A stretch of DNA of 64,000 nucleotides from an uncultured Flavobacteriaceae bacterium (GTDB lineage Bacteria; Bacteroidota; Bacteroidia; Flavobacteriales; Flavobacteriaceae): assembly GCA_947494715.1 (NCBI GenBank), contig CANLWG010000002.1, forward strand, positions 310,001 to 374,000. Reading direction: 5' to 3'. A model generated the notes under the pieces. That model did not search any database. It saw only the letters and a program-made list of their open reading frames with translations, and had not been told where the DNA came from. Positions 10,024-19,919 of the stretch are shown one piece after another; within the stretch, counting starts at the first letter, position 1, and every line of letters begins with the position of its first letter. Both the position numbers and the translations under genes were made by a program.

Positions 10024-11031
10024 TTAACCAATCTCGGATATTTTTACCGGTCTGTTTTCCTGAATGGACTTAATAGCGGCAAGTCCTATTTTTAGAGATT
10101 GTAGCCCATCGTTTCCATCAACGGGCATCATAGTACCGTTTTCAAGCCCCTTAATGAAATCCCTCATTTCTGTTTTATAGGCCTCTTGGTAGCGTTCTAG
10201 GAAAAAATGTAAGGGTAAGGCCGCATGTATGCCTTGATTGTTGTACAATTTGTGTGAATCGTGGAAATTGTTGTTGGATTGTACCATCCCTTTTGAACCA
10301 AAGACTTCAACCCTCTGATCATAGCCATAAGAAGCTTCCCTACTATTATCTATGATGGCCATGGTGCCATCGGTATAGGTTAACGTAACGACTGCAGTAT
10401 CTATATCACCAGCGGCCCCAATGGCCGGGTCGATCAAAACCGCACCTTTGGCATACACTTCCTCTACTTCTTTATCTACAACGAAACGGGCCATATCAAA
10501 ATCATGAATGGTCATATCCAAAAATAGCCCCCCTGATTTTTCAATGTAGCTTACCGGAGGAGCACCGGGATCACGACTGGTAATCTTGACCAAATGAGGA
10601 ATCCCCACAGCTTTGTTTTTCACCAACTCCCGTACCTTTCGGAATTCCTTATCGAACCTTCTGTTAAAGCCCAACATCAACTTGACCTCTGCATCCTTAA
10701 CGGTCTCCAATACTTCCGAAACCCTTGCCAATGAAAGATCCAATGGTTTTTCGCAGAAAACATGTTTTCCAGCCTTTGCGGATAGCTCCACATAATCCGC
10801 ATGTGTATCGGTAGGGGAACAGATCAAAACGGCATCGATCTGGGTACTTCCCAACATTTCCTCAAAAGTGTCGGGCGTAAAGGGTACACCTTTATCCCTG
10901 GCATATTGCAAAGAGCCCTGATCAGGGTCTGTCGCCGCTACTATTTCTACGTCGGGCGTTTGAAGCAGATTGTCCAAATGGATTTTTCCGATTCTTCCCA
11001 ATCCGGCTATGGCCAATTTTAGTTTTGTCAT
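10024..11031 (-). CDS. iolG: Inositol 2-dehydrogenase
   Basis: An NAD(P)-dependent GFO/IDH/MocA-family enzyme of 335 residues that oxidises myo-inositol to 2-keto-myo-inositol (scyllo-inosose), the first catabolic step. The Rossmann motif GLGRIGKIH is at about residues 10-18, the family's CEKPLDL is near 93, and a conserved TIHDFDMARF segment lies near 173. It is the last gene of the iol operon, 14 bp after iolE. GFO/IDH/MocA enzymes vary in sugar specificity, but the surrounding iolE, A, D, C, B and J genes make the inositol assignment strong. Confidence 0.9.
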   Translation of the reverse strand: MTKLKLAIAGLGRIGKIHLDNLLQTPDVEIVAATDPDQGSLQYARDKGVPFTPDTFEEMLGSTQIDAVLICSPTDTHADYVELSAKAGKHVFCEKPLDLSLARVSEVLETVKDAEVKLMLGFNRRFDKEFRKVRELVKNKAVGIPHLVKITSRDPGAPPVSYIEKSGGLFLDMTIHDFDMARFVVDKEVEEVYAKGAVLIDPAIGAAGDIDTAVVTLTYTDGTMAIIDNSREASYGYDQRVEVFGSKGMVQSNNNFHDSHKLYNNQGIHAALPLHFFLERYQEAYKTEMRDFIKGLENGTMMPVDGNDGLQSLKIGLAAIKSIQENRPVKISEIG

Positions 11032-11045
11032 TTGTATTGAATTAA

Positions 11046-11951
11046 TTATAGCCCTAATGTTCTTATGTAATCCCTATTGGATTGCGCGCATTTTTTGGGT
11101 TCTCCCATGCCTGGAAGTATATCCTGTTCAACAACGATCCAATCCATGTAGCCCTTGTCGTTCAAAAGTTTTACTATTGAATTAAAATCCACTGTACCCT
11201 TCCCTAGTTCACAGAATACCCCTTTTTTTAACGCATCAAAATAATCTCCATTTTCCTCGCGTGATAGTCGGGCCGCTTTGGGGTCATAGTCCTTAAAGTG
11301 AACATGCCATATTCTGTCCGAATACTTTACTATGGCATCTGTGGGATTACCTCCGCCAAAGGCGTAATGTCCCATATCCAAACAGAGTCCCAATAATTCA
11401 GGATTGGTCAAGGCCATAAGGGTATCTATCTCTTGTGGGGTCTCTACATACCCGGCACAATGATGATGGAAAACGGTGCGTAGTCCATATTGATCCTTTA
11501 CGGCTTTGGCCACTTTTTCGGCACCCGCGGCATATACCTTCCATTGTATTTCGGAAAGTCCCATTTCAGGGGTTATTCTGCCCGCGTATTGCGTGCGATC
11601 CGGGACGGACCCATTGTCATCGGCCAAAACAATAAATGCATTTTCATACCCTGCTCTATACATCAGTTGGGCAACTTTTAATGCGGTATCTACTCCCGCT
11701 TCATGGGTGCTGCTATCGGCCAAGGCCACTGGAACAAAGGCTCCCAGCAACTGCAAGCCCCTCTTTTCGATTTCCTTGCGTAAAAGGTCTGGGTCTGTAG
11801 GCATGTATCCCCAATCGCCAAGTTCCGTACCGATATAGCCCGTTTCCTTTATTTCGTCCAAAACCTGTTCAAACCCGATTTCTTCGGATTTTTCCTCTAG
11901 ATCGAATTCCAGGGCGCCCCATGAGCAAGGTGCGTTTGCTATTTTGATCAT
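11046..11951 (-). CDS. iolE: Inosose dehydratase-like TIM-barrel protein
   Basis: A 301-residue xylose-isomerase-like TIM barrel of the sugar isomerase/epimerase superfamily. By context it dehydrates 2-keto-myo-inositol to 3D-(3,5/4)-trihydroxycyclohexane-1,2-dione, the substrate of IolD. Visible features: N-terminal NAPCSWGALEF, GYIGTELGDWGYMPTDP, the metal-site segments FHHHCAGYVETP and CLDMGHYAFGGGNPTDAI, and HVHFKDYD. It sits 9 bp after iolA and 14 bp before iolG. The alternatives IolH or IolI belong to the same fold, but an iolE activity is needed and no other candidate is present. Confidence 0.85.
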   Translation of the reverse strand: MIKIANAPCSWGALEFDLEEKSEEIGFEQVLDEIKETGYIGTELGDWGYMPTDPDLLRKEIEKRGLQLLGAFVPVALADSSTHEAGVDTALKVAQLMYRAGYENAFIVLADDNGSVPDRTQYAGRITPEMGLSEIQWKVYAAGAEKVAKAVKDQYGLRTVFHHHCAGYVETPQEIDTLMALTNPELLGLCLDMGHYAFGGGNPTDAIVKYSDRIWHVHFKDYDPKAARLSREENGDYFDALKKGVFCELGKGTVDFNSIVKLLNDKGYMDWIVVEQDILPGMGEPKKCAQSNRDYIRTLGL

Positions 11952-11960
11952 CCTATTTTT

Positions 11961-13436
11961 TTAAAATTTACGAGACCATATATTGGGCCATCTCTCGATA
12001 ATCACTTTGGTCTGGGTGAAAAACTCAATGGCATGTTTCCCCTGCCCATGAAGGTCTCCGAAAAAACTATCTTTCCAACCGCTAAAGGGAAATTGTGCCA
12101 TTGGGGCCGCTACTCCAATATTAATGCCGATATTGCCCGCATCGGCCTCGTTTCTGAACTTTCTTGCATTTGCCCCACTTCCCGTAAATAGGCAGGCCAT
12201 ATTGCCATAGTTTCCGCTATTTACAAATGAAAGGGCTTCATCTATGTTTTTCATCGAAATCAGGCTCATTACGGGGCCAAAGATTTCTGTTTTTATGAGT
12301 TCCTTATCCAAAGCCACGTTTTCTAGAATTGTAGGTGTAATAAAATTACCTTTTTCATATCCCGAAATCGAGGCATTTCTACCGTCAAGAAGCACCTGGG
12401 CCCCTTCATCGATTCCTTTTTGAATCAATCCTTCTATTCTAGTTTTACTCTCCGGAGTGATTACCGGGCCCATGTTTACTCCCTCTTCCCAGCCGTAACC
12501 GGTGGTCCTTGATTTTACGGTTTCATAAAGGGCATCTTTTATTTCTCGCTGCTGGTCATTAACCGTGATAATCGTAGAGGCGGCCAAACACCGCTGTCCC
12601 GCACAGCCATAAACGGAGTCTGCAATAATTTTTGTAGACATCTCGATATCCGAATCGGGCAATATGACCACAGGATTTTTTGCTCCCCCCTGCGCCTGCA
12701 CCCTTTTCCCGTTGGCCGTTCCCTTGGAATAAATATACCTAGCCACGGGGGTACTACCCACAAAACTGATGGCCTTGATCTGTGGATGCTCTAAAATAGC
12801 ATCTACAGAATCCTTTCCGCCATGAACTAGATTTACCAAGCCCTTAGGAACATCCAATTGATCGATGAACTCAAAAATCTTCATCATGGTCAAGGGGACT
12901 TTTTCGGAAGGTTTTACGATAAAGGCATTCCCCGTCGCAATCGCATAGGGCAAAAACCAGAATACGATCATACTCGGAAAATTAAAGGGCGTAATGCAAG
13001 CGGCAACACCTAAAGGTTGCCGAATCATCATCTCGTCTATTCCCGTGGCAATATCCTCAATAACATCACCGGCCATGAGCATGGGCGTACCACAGGCTAC
13101 CTCAACATTTTCAATAGCCCTTTGTATTTCTCCAAAAGATTCGGCCTTGGTCTTGCCCGACTCATTGGTAATGATTTCCGCCAAAACCTCGGAGTTCTCC
13201 TCCAGCAACGATTTTAAATGGTATAGTACTTGAACCCTTTTCATTACAGGTACCTTACTCCATTCTTTGTATGCCTTTTGTGCAGTAATTACCGCCTCGG
13301 CCACATCATTTTTCGTGTCCGGACCATAGGGCACTTTTGCCAAAACCTGTTGATCGGCAGGGTTTAGCACATCTACAGTTTCTGTAGATATGCTGTTCTG
13401 CCAACTACCGTTTATATAGTTTTTTAAAATGTTCAT
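11961..13436 (-). CDS. iolA: Malonate-semialdehyde/methylmalonate-semialdehyde dehydrogenase (acylating)
   Basis: An aldehyde dehydrogenase of 491 residues of the CoA-acylating MmsA/IolA type. In this pathway it converts malonate semialdehyde from the IolJ reaction to acetyl-CoA. The catalytic cysteine is in [11 protein letters not shown] near residue 285; other family marks are [14 protein letters not shown] near 150 and [20 protein letters not shown] near 445. It lies between the sodium symporter (41 bp upstream) and iolE. MmsA proteins also act in valine degradation; the operon position favours IolA. Confidence 0.92.
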   Translation of the reverse strand: MNILKNYINGSWQNSISTETVDVLNPADQQVLAKVPYGPDTKNDVAEAVITAQKAYKEWSKVPVMKRVQVLYHLKSLLEENSEVLAEIITNESGKTKAESFGEIQRAIENVEVACGTPMLMAGDVIEDIATGIDEMMIRQPLGVAACITPFNFPSMIVFWFLPYAIATGNAFIVKPSEKVPLTMMKIFEFIDQLDVPKGLVNLVHGGKDSVDAILEHPQIKAISFVGSTPVARYIYSKGTANGKRVQAQGGAKNPVVILPDSDIEMSTKIIADSVYGCAGQRCLAASTIITVNDQQREIKDALYETVKSRTTGYGWEEGVNMGPVITPESKTRIEGLIQKGIDEGAQVLLDGRNASISGYEKGNFITPTILENVALDKELIKTEIFGPVMSLISMKNIDEALSFVNSGNYGNMACLFTGSGANARKFRNEADAGNIGINIGVAAPMAQFPFSGWKDSFFGDLHGQGKHAIEFFTQTKVIIERWPNIWSRKF

Positions 13437-13477
13437 TTTTTAGAATGCTTAGTACTTATTAATTGAAAAATTGTTTT

Positions 13478-15076
13478 TCATCCATTGCTTCCCAATAAAA
13501 CATAAATCAAAATCGTAATAGCGCACAGCCCTATCGACATGGCCTTGGTATACTTCCATGACACCAAATTGACCGCACCGACATCGGTAACCTCGTACAT
13601 GTTCTTTCTTGGATAAAAATAGGAAACCGCATACATGATGGCCACGTTCAATACAAATTCAATGCCCCATAAATGCACAAAATGAATGCCGTGACCCGTA
13701 TAACCCCAGGTCATAAAAACGTAAAAGCACAGGCCGAAAATCAAGGCGACCTTGGCACCCAAGGCCGAAACTTTTTTCATAAAGAAGCCTGCCAATAAAA
13801 TCGAAGCTATAGGGATAAAGAAAATACCGTTCAGTTCCTGTAATAATTGATACAATCCATCCGAAGCATTGGCGACCATAGGGGCCGTAAAAATAGCCAC
13901 TACGGCCAAGACAGCTGATGTTCCCTTACCGATTCTGACGAGTTGGGTGTCGTTAATATTCTTACTTAGGTGTTTTTTTACAATATCCACACTGAACAAA
14001 GTCGCGACCGAATTCAGCACGGAATTAAAAGTACTTAGAACCGCCCCCATAATTACAGCGGCAAAGAAACCGATCAACCAAACGGGAAGTACCTTTTTTA
14101 CCAATTGGGGATATACGGAATCCTGTTGGTCAAAATAGGTGTCCTGAAAATAAAAGTAACAGATAACGCCGGGAAGCACAATGACCAAAGGAATCAATAT
14201 TTTAAAAAGGCCTGTTAGCAATAGCCCTTTTTGGGCTTCCTTTAAATTCTTGGCGCCCAATGCCCTTTGGATAATGGCCTGGTTCATCCCCCAGAAATAG
14301 AGTTGATTGATGATCAATCCCGTAAACAGCACTTCAAAAGGTAAGACCGAATCAGGCTTTCCGATCACATTGAATTTCTCCGGAGCAAACTCATACACCT
14401 TTACCAAGCCATCAACAATATTGTTATCCCCAATGGCCATTAGCGCAAGGATGGGAATCAATAATCCCCCTATTAAAAGGCCAAGGCCGTTGATGGTATC
14501 GGAATAAGCTACTGCCTTTAATCCTCCAAAAATAGCATAAATGGAACCTATCGCTCCGATGACCACAATGGTAATCCAGAGTCCCTGGGTCGTATCGACG
14601 CCCAAAAAATCGGAAACCCCAAACAGACTTTCAATACCGATAGCCCCTGAATACAGTACAATGGGCAATAACGTAACCACGAACGAAAAAATCAATATGG
14701 AAGCGACCATGGTCCTCGTTAACCCATCAAAGCGGTTTTCCAAAAATTGGGGAATGGTGGTCAGACCCATTTTAAGATATTTGGGCACGAAAAAGATAGC
14801 GGCGATTACCAGTGCAATTGAAGATGTGACCTCCCAAGCAATCACGATAAACCCATTGACATATGAATTACCGTTCATACCAATCAGATGTTCCGAAGAG
14901 ATATTGGTCAACAACATAGATCCTGCGATTACGGTGCCGGTTAGACTTCTCCCTCCTAAAAAATAACCCTCGGAAGATCCTAAATTGGTCCTTCGCAGGC
15001 TATACCAAGTAAAGAGGGCGACCCCTCCTGTAAAAAGGATAAAGGAGGCCAGCGTAATAATCAAATCGGTATTCAT
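13478..15076 (-). CDS. Sodium:solute symporter (SSS/SLC5 family), probable inositol importer
   Basis: A 532-residue polytopic inner-membrane protein with the SSS core: EGYFLGGRSLTGTVIAGSMLLTN-type start, SGAIGIESLFG, and GGLKAVAYSDTINGLGLLIGG. SSS carriers couple uptake to the Na+ gradient; animal inositol and glucose carriers belong here. Lying inside the operon between iolD (15 bp) and iolA, it most likely imports myo-inositol released in the periplasm. Length and topology are typical. The substrate is inferred from position. Confidence 0.85.
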   Translation of the reverse strand: MNTDLIITLASFILFTGGVALFTWYSLRRTNLGSSEGYFLGGRSLTGTVIAGSMLLTNISSEHLIGMNGNSYVNGFIVIAWEVTSSIALVIAAIFFVPKYLKMGLTTIPQFLENRFDGLTRTMVASILIFSFVVTLLPIVLYSGAIGIESLFGVSDFLGVDTTQGLWITIVVIGAIGSIYAIFGGLKAVAYSDTINGLGLLIGGLLIPILALMAIGDNNIVDGLVKVYEFAPEKFNVIGKPDSVLPFEVLFTGLIINQLYFWGMNQAIIQRALGAKNLKEAQKGLLLTGLFKILIPLVIVLPGVICYFYFQDTYFDQQDSVYPQLVKKVLPVWLIGFFAAVIMGAVLSTFNSVLNSVATLFSVDIVKKHLSKNINDTQLVRIGKGTSAVLAVVAIFTAPMVANASDGLYQLLQELNGIFFIPIASILLAGFFMKKVSALGAKVALIFGLCFYVFMTWGYTGHGIHFVHLWGIEFVLNVAIMYAVSYFYPRKNMYEVTDVGAVNLVSWKYTKAMSIGLCAITILIYVLLGSNG

Positions 15077-15091
15077 TAGGTCGGTGGTGGT

Positions 15092-16951
15092 TTAGAGGTA
15101 ATATTTTTGGGTCTTCTTGTTTTTTTGATAGGTCTTATGCGATTCACTTACAGCCACTTTCTCGGATACTTCCGCCACGGCTACATCCCACCAGGCAAAA
15201 CCAGGTACTCCTTTCTTGCGATCCACCTCAATATAGATCAAGGTAGTATGATCAATGGTCTTTGCCTTTTTGAGGGCCGCTTTTAGCTCTTCTACATTGG
15301 AAGTTTTAATTACATGTGCACCCATACTAGCTGCATTGGCGGCATAATCGATAGGTAACAGCCCTCCATCAAGTTGGTTGGTCTCCTCATTGCGATAACG
15401 GTAATACGTACCAAAGCCATCACTTCCCAAAGAAGCCGACAGACCTCCGATACTGGAATATCCATCGTTGTTCAGGAGAACAATGGTCAATTTTTGTCTT
15501 TCCTGAATAGCCGTAATAATTTCTTGCGCCATCATCAAGTAACTGCCATCGCCTACCAGCACATAGACCTCGCTTTCTGGATTGGCCATTTTGGCCCCTA
15601 ATCCGCCAGCGATTTCGTAACCCATACAGGAATATCCATATTCCAAATGAAAGCCTTTTGGATTTCGTGTTCTCCACAACTTGTGCAAATCTCCCGGAAG
15701 ACTTCCCGCTGCACAAATCATAATGTCGCTAGCATCGGAAAAAGTATTTACCGCACCTATAACCTCAGCTTGAAAAGCCGGTGTTTCGTTCTTTTCCAAA
15801 TAGATTTCCGAAACAAATTCATCCCAGCTTGTATTAAAGCTTTCCACTTTTTTCCGATAATCCTTGTTGACCTCATAATCGGACAACTGTTGGTCAATTT
15901 CCTCAAGAATCGCCTTGGCGTCACCTATCAATGGCAATGCCCCATGTTTAAAGGAGTCGAATTCGGTAATGTTGATATTGACAAACTGCACCTTGGGGTG
16001 TTGGAAGGCAGATTTTGAGATAGTGGTAAAATCGCTATAACGTGTTCCGAGGCCGATGACCAAATCGGCTTCCTTTGCGATTTCAATGGCTCCCGGAGTC
16101 CCTGTTACACCAACAGCACCCAGATTTTGGGGTTCGTTATAATCCAATGATCCCTTGCCGGCAAAGGTCTCTGTTACTGGAATCCCTGTTCGGTTGACCA
16201 ATTTTTTCAATATTTCGGTCGCGCCACTATAGATGGTGCCTCCCCCTGAAACTATCAAAGGCCTTTTGCTTTCCTTTATCCGCTCAATAGCCTTTGCCAA
16301 AAAGGTTTGATCTGGCATTGTTCTACCGATATGCCAAACCTTTTTTTGGAAAAGAGCAACGGGAAAGTCATACGCCTCTGCCTGAACGTCCTGGGGGATA
16401 CTTAAGGTAACGGCCCCGGTTTCTGCCTGTGAGGTCAATACCCGCATAACTTCGGGCAATGCCGTAATTAATTGTTCAGGACGATTGATACGATCCCAAT
16501 ATTTGGATACGGGCTTAAAACAATCGTTTACTGAAATGTCTTGGGTAGAAGCAGATTCCAGCTGCTGTAGAACAGGGGCCACATGTCGGGTCGCAAAAAT
16601 ATCCCCTGGAATCAACAAAACAGGAATCCTGTTAATAGTTGCCGCTGCGGCACCCGTAATCATATTGGTGGCTCCCGGACCAATGGAAGAAGTACATACA
16701 AAGGTCTGTAAACGATTTTTTACCTTGGCAAAGGCCGCGGCCGTATGTACCATGGCCTGTTCGTTTCGTGCTACATAAAATGGAAAATCCGGATTTTGGT
16801 GCAATGCCTGCCCGATTCCCGCAACATTGCCATGCCCTAGAATCCCAAAGCAACCTGCAAAAAATTTGTTTTGGATACCATCCCTTTCTACATACTGATT
16901 TTTTAGATATTCTATAGTGGCTTGCGCAACCGTGAGTCTTTTTACTTCCAT
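15092..16951 (-). CDS. iolD: 3D-(3,5/4)-trihydroxycyclohexane-1,2-dione hydrolase
   Basis: A thiamine-diphosphate enzyme of 619 residues, the usual IolD length, that opens the cyclohexane-dione ring to 5-deoxy-glucuronate. I start it at the ATG at 16951; a TTG nine bases upstream is possible. Features: N-terminal ThDP-binding part with ARNEQAMVHTAAAFA, central domain VGLGTRYSDF, and the C-terminal ThDP motif GDGSYLMMAQEI with NNDGYSSIGG. It lies 12 bp after iolC, in the same unit. The ring-opening step is distinctive for inositol degradation and confirms the operon's function. Confidence 0.95.
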   Translation of the reverse strand: MEVKRLTVAQATIEYLKNQYVERDGIQNKFFAGCFGILGHGNVAGIGQALHQNPDFPFYVARNEQAMVHTAAAFAKVKNRLQTFVCTSSIGPGATNMITGAAAATINRIPVLLIPGDIFATRHVAPVLQQLESASTQDISVNDCFKPVSKYWDRINRPEQLITALPEVMRVLTSQAETGAVTLSIPQDVQAEAYDFPVALFQKKVWHIGRTMPDQTFLAKAIERIKESKRPLIVSGGGTIYSGATEILKKLVNRTGIPVTETFAGKGSLDYNEPQNLGAVGVTGTPGAIEIAKEADLVIGLGTRYSDFTTISKSAFQHPKVQFVNINITEFDSFKHGALPLIGDAKAILEEIDQQLSDYEVNKDYRKKVESFNTSWDEFVSEIYLEKNETPAFQAEVIGAVNTFSDASDIMICAAGSLPGDLHKLWRTRNPKGFHLEYGYSCMGYEIAGGLGAKMANPESEVYVLVGDGSYLMMAQEIITAIQERQKLTIVLLNNDGYSSIGGLSASLGSDGFGTYYRYRNEETNQLDGGLLPIDYAANAASMGAHVIKTSNVEELKAALKKAKTIDHTTLIYIEVDRKKGVPGFAWWDVAVAEVSEKVAVSESHKTYQKNKKTQKYYL

Positions 16952-16963
16952 TTTGATCAAAAT

Positions 16964-17977
16964 TTAAAATCCTCCATTTTTTTCTATAAAGGCCAACGAT
17001 TGTTCCAAAGTCGGCATAAAATTGGCACAACCTTTTTGGGTCACTACATGCGCCCCGCTGGCATTGCCCATACGACAGGCTTTGTACATATTCCAACCCT
17101 GTAATACACCATAAAGAAATCCACTGGCAAAGGCATCGCCGGCACCTAGAATGTTAAGCACCTCTACCGGGAATCCGGGAACATCTTGCATAGACCCATC
17201 CCTTTTACAGATACTTGCACCATCCTTACCCCTCTTTACTATCAAGGTCTCGATGCCCGTGGCAAGTAGTCTTTTTATGGATTCGTTTATATCTCCTGAA
17301 ATTTCAGGAGCCGATATTTGCTGGTCCTTTATCGTAACCTGAGACGTATTTACCATAGTCGCCGCCAATATTTCCTCCTCTGTACCTATGGCAATTTTCA
17401 CTTTCGGTAACACGGCACGCATCGTTATTCCGTAGGCCCTATAGTCGTGCCATTGATCTGCTCTGAAATCCAAGTCTAGAACGACGTCAACATTATTCTT
17501 GTCAGCTACTTCAGCGGCATAAAAAGTAGCGCTTCTGGAGGGTTCCCTATTCATGGCCGTACCGTTAATCAACAAAATCCGGTACTCGGGAATATTGGCC
17601 CTGTCCACGTCATCAATGTCCACTTGGCTATCCGCGGCATTGTCCCTATAAAATACCAACGGAAACTTATCCGGAGGTTCTATCCCCAGGACCACTGCAC
17701 TGCTTCGAGCGGAATCCTTTACAGGAATGCATTGGGTATTGACCCCTTCCTTGTTTAGAAAGTTTACAATAAACTCACCTACTTTATCATTTCCAACAGC
17801 TGTTAGCAGACTGGTATTGACTCCCAATCGCGCACAGCCCACGGCAATGTTTAATGGAGAGCCTCCCACAAAGGCATCAAACCCTTTGATATCATTGAAA
17901 GCAGAACCAATGTTTTGGGAGTAAAGGTCTATTGAAGACCTCCCAAAGGTGATTACATCATATTTCTTATTGGCCAT
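16964..17977 (-). CDS. iolC: 5-dehydro-2-deoxygluconokinase
   Basis: A PfkB/ribokinase-family sugar kinase of 337 residues that phosphorylates 5-dehydro-2-deoxy-D-gluconate using ATP. It shows GGSPLNIAVGCARLG near residue 38 and the catalytic PfkB signature NILGAGDAFASGFLYG near 270. It lies 5 bp after iolB and 12 bp before iolD. Many PfkB kinases look alike; the assignment rests on operon position as well as the signature. Confidence 0.92.
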   Translation of the reverse strand: MANKKYDVITFGRSSIDLYSQNIGSAFNDIKGFDAFVGGSPLNIAVGCARLGVNTSLLTAVGNDKVGEFIVNFLNKEGVNTQCIPVKDSARSSAVVLGIEPPDKFPLVFYRDNAADSQVDIDDVDRANIPEYRILLINGTAMNREPSRSATFYAAEVADKNNVDVVLDLDFRADQWHDYRAYGITMRAVLPKVKIAIGTEEEILAATMVNTSQVTIKDQQISAPEISGDINESIKRLLATGIETLIVKRGKDGASICKRDGSMQDVPGFPVEVLNILGAGDAFASGFLYGVLQGWNMYKACRMGNASGAHVVTQKGCANFMPTLEQSLAFIEKNGGF

Positions 17978-17982
17978 ATTCC

Positions 17983-18855
17983 CTATTTATTCATTTCTGC
18001 CCTTACCAAGGGCAATCTCTTATCTTTTGAGGTCCATGAATCGTATATCCATTCATGATCTGGGTCCGTAGTATTGGCCAAACACTGATCCGTTCCTGCC
18101 AAAAAGTTAAGGTAATAACAATGAAAACCATGTTCCGCCACTACAGGATGAAAACCTCTAGGTATCATCACAACATCATTGTGACGGGGTCTCGCAATCT
18201 CATCCAAAGATCGATCTTTGGTATAGACCTGTTGAATTGCATATGCTTCCGGTTTCTGAAATTTATAGAAATAGGTCTCCTCTTGAATGGGTTCCAGAAC
18301 AGTGCCATCCTCCGCAAGAATACGTTCATCATGTTTATGTGCCGGAAAGGAGCTCCAATTACCTGAAGGGGTATACACTTCCCTTACCACAATACTGTGG
18401 CATCCAAAGCCGGGAGGCACTAGATCATTGAACTGTCTGGTAGCATTGTCCCCGCCAAAAATAACTACCGGGGTCTCTTCAGGTGTAACGAACTTTGCGG
18501 GGAAATCCTCATCGGCCCTGCACCAGCCATAGGCAATATCCAAGGCATCGCTGGTAGCCTTTAAAGTAAATTTTGTATGTCTTGGCAAGTATAAGGTATG
18601 GGCCACTCCGCTAAATACATCTGTACGTCCATTCAAGGTTTCCCAATTTCCTTTCTCGCTTGCTACCTTGAAGTTACCGCTCAATAGTACAATCACCAAC
18701 TCATTTTCCTGTGTGTCCCATTCCCAGGTTTCATCCCGGACCATTTCCCTAGCTTCAAAGGAAAGATATTCCCACTGGGCCGATTCCGGAGATATTTGAT
18801 GATATACCCCTGATCCGGTTTTAGGCTTTACTACTAATGGAGATTTTGTTCCCAT
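17983..18855 (-). CDS. iolB: 5-deoxy-glucuronate isomerase
   Basis: A bicupin metal-dependent isomerase of 290 residues, close to the family norm, that converts 5-deoxy-glucuronate to 5-dehydro-2-deoxygluconate. Recognisable segments include the N-terminal cupin with YLPRHTKFTLKATSD, the second cupin with SSFPAHKHDE (metal-binding His pair) and VVMIPRGFHPVVAEHGFHCYYLN. It is 8 bp downstream of iolJ and 5 bp upstream of iolC. Confidence 0.94.
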   Translation of the reverse strand: MGTKSPLVVKPKTGSGVYHQISPESAQWEYLSFEAREMVRDETWEWDTQENELVIVLLSGNFKVASEKGNWETLNGRTDVFSGVAHTLYLPRHTKFTLKATSDALDIAYGWCRADEDFPAKFVTPEETPVVIFGGDNATRQFNDLVPPGFGCHSIVVREVYTPSGNWSSFPAHKHDERILAEDGTVLEPIQEETYFYKFQKPEAYAIQQVYTKDRSLDEIARPRHNDVVMIPRGFHPVVAEHGFHCYYLNFLAGTDQCLANTTDPDHEWIYDSWTSKDKRLPLVRAEMNK

Positions 18856-18863
18856 ACTATTAT

Positions 18864-19829
18864 TTAATGGATAAATTGATTTGCTTTACCTGTGGCACCT
18901 AAAAGGTCAAATTTCTCTAACATGAATGCTTCGTTCGCCTCCATATACTTTTGACCAGGTACTATGGGGTCAAAAAGTTCGGGGGTGTCCCTAAAAAACT
19001 CTCTATGAACCCTTGTCCAAAGAAGCCTTGTATCCGTAGCTATGTTAATCTTACATACTCCGTATGCAATGGACTTAGCTATTTCTTTTGGAGAAACTCC
19101 GGATGCGCCTTCGCTCAGCGCACCACCGCTATGATTTATTCTGCCAATCTCTTCTTCATTTACCGCCGACCCACCGTGAAGCACTATAGGAAAATTAGGA
19201 AGACGCCGTTGTATTTCTTCCAGAATATTAAACTGTATGCCTTCTCCTCCCGAAAATTTATAGGCTCCATGACTTGTGCCTACCGCCACGGCCAAACTAT
19301 CGCATTGGGTCTTTTGTACGAATTTTTCAACTTCGGAAGGCTTGGTATATCTTGCTTCCTTTTCATCAACTGAGATATCGTCCTCAACGCCACTGAGAAC
19401 TCCCAACTCCGCTTCTACAAAGACATTCTTTTCATGCGCCTTTTTAACTATTGCCCTTGTTCTTTCAACATTTTTGTCAAAACTGTCATGTGATGCATCG
19501 ATCATCACCGAATTGTACTTGTTAGAAGCTATCGCATCCAACGCATGTTCTTCATTACCATGATCCAAATGAAGGGCGAAAACCGCTTTTGGATATATTT
19601 TGGACGCTGCCTGGACCATTGCGGACAACATCAATGAATGTGCATAATTCCTTGCCGCTGGTGTAATCTGCACTAAAAATGGCGCGTTCGCCTTTTCTCC
19701 AGCTCGAAACAGTGCATGTACCTGCTCCATGGTAAATACATTTACCGCGGCAATGGCATATTTGCCGTAACACTTTTTAAAGAATTCCTTAGGCGAAACG
19801 AGCATATCAGTCCATTCTACGGAAATCAT
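18864..19829 (-). CDS. iolJ: 6-phospho-5-dehydro-2-deoxy-D-gluconate aldolase (class II FBA family)
   Basis: A zinc-dependent class II aldolase of 321 residues. In this pathway it splits the IolC product into dihydroxyacetone phosphate and malonate semialdehyde. The metal and catalytic segments are HLDHG, MIDASHDSFDKN, VAVGTSHGAYKF and VLHGGSAVNEEEIGR, as in fructose-bisphosphate aldolases. It opens the operon: the LacI-type operator at 19900-19915 is 70 bp upstream. An in-frame ATG eight codons in is an alternative start. Glycolytic FBA is the other possibility, but the position makes IolJ much likelier. Confidence 0.88.
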   Translation of the reverse strand: MISVEWTDMLVSPKEFFKKCYGKYAIAAVNVFTMEQVHALFRAGEKANAPFLVQITPAARNYAHSLMLSAMVQAASKIYPKAVFALHLDHGNEEHALDAIASNKYNSVMIDASHDSFDKNVERTRAIVKKAHEKNVFVEAELGVLSGVEDDISVDEKEARYTKPSEVEKFVQKTQCDSLAVAVGTSHGAYKFSGGEGIQFNILEEIQRRLPNFPIVLHGGSAVNEEEIGRINHSGGALSEGASGVSPKEIAKSIAYGVCKINIATDTRLLWTRVHREFFRDTPELFDPIVPGQKYMEANEAFMLEKFDLLGATGKANQFIH

Positions 19830-19854
19830 CAGAACTTCCTATCAGCAATAAAAA

Positions 19855-19915
19855 AACAATAAAAAAATGATGTTGAAAAGCATAATAGACCAAAAGACTA
19901 TGCAAAGGTTTGCAT
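19855..19915 (-). promoter_or_regulatory. iol operon promoter/operator block
   Basis: The operator ATGCAAACCTTTGCAT (read on the minus strand) occupies 19900-19915, between the end of the regulator gene and the start of iolJ. The 61 bp from the operator downstream align without gaps to 28591-28651 upstream of susC; I count about 50 identities by eye. The TTTG inside the right arm may be a Bacteroidota -33 element, so repressor binding would block polymerase; that part is inference. Confidence 0.75.
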
Positions 19916-19919
19916 TTTC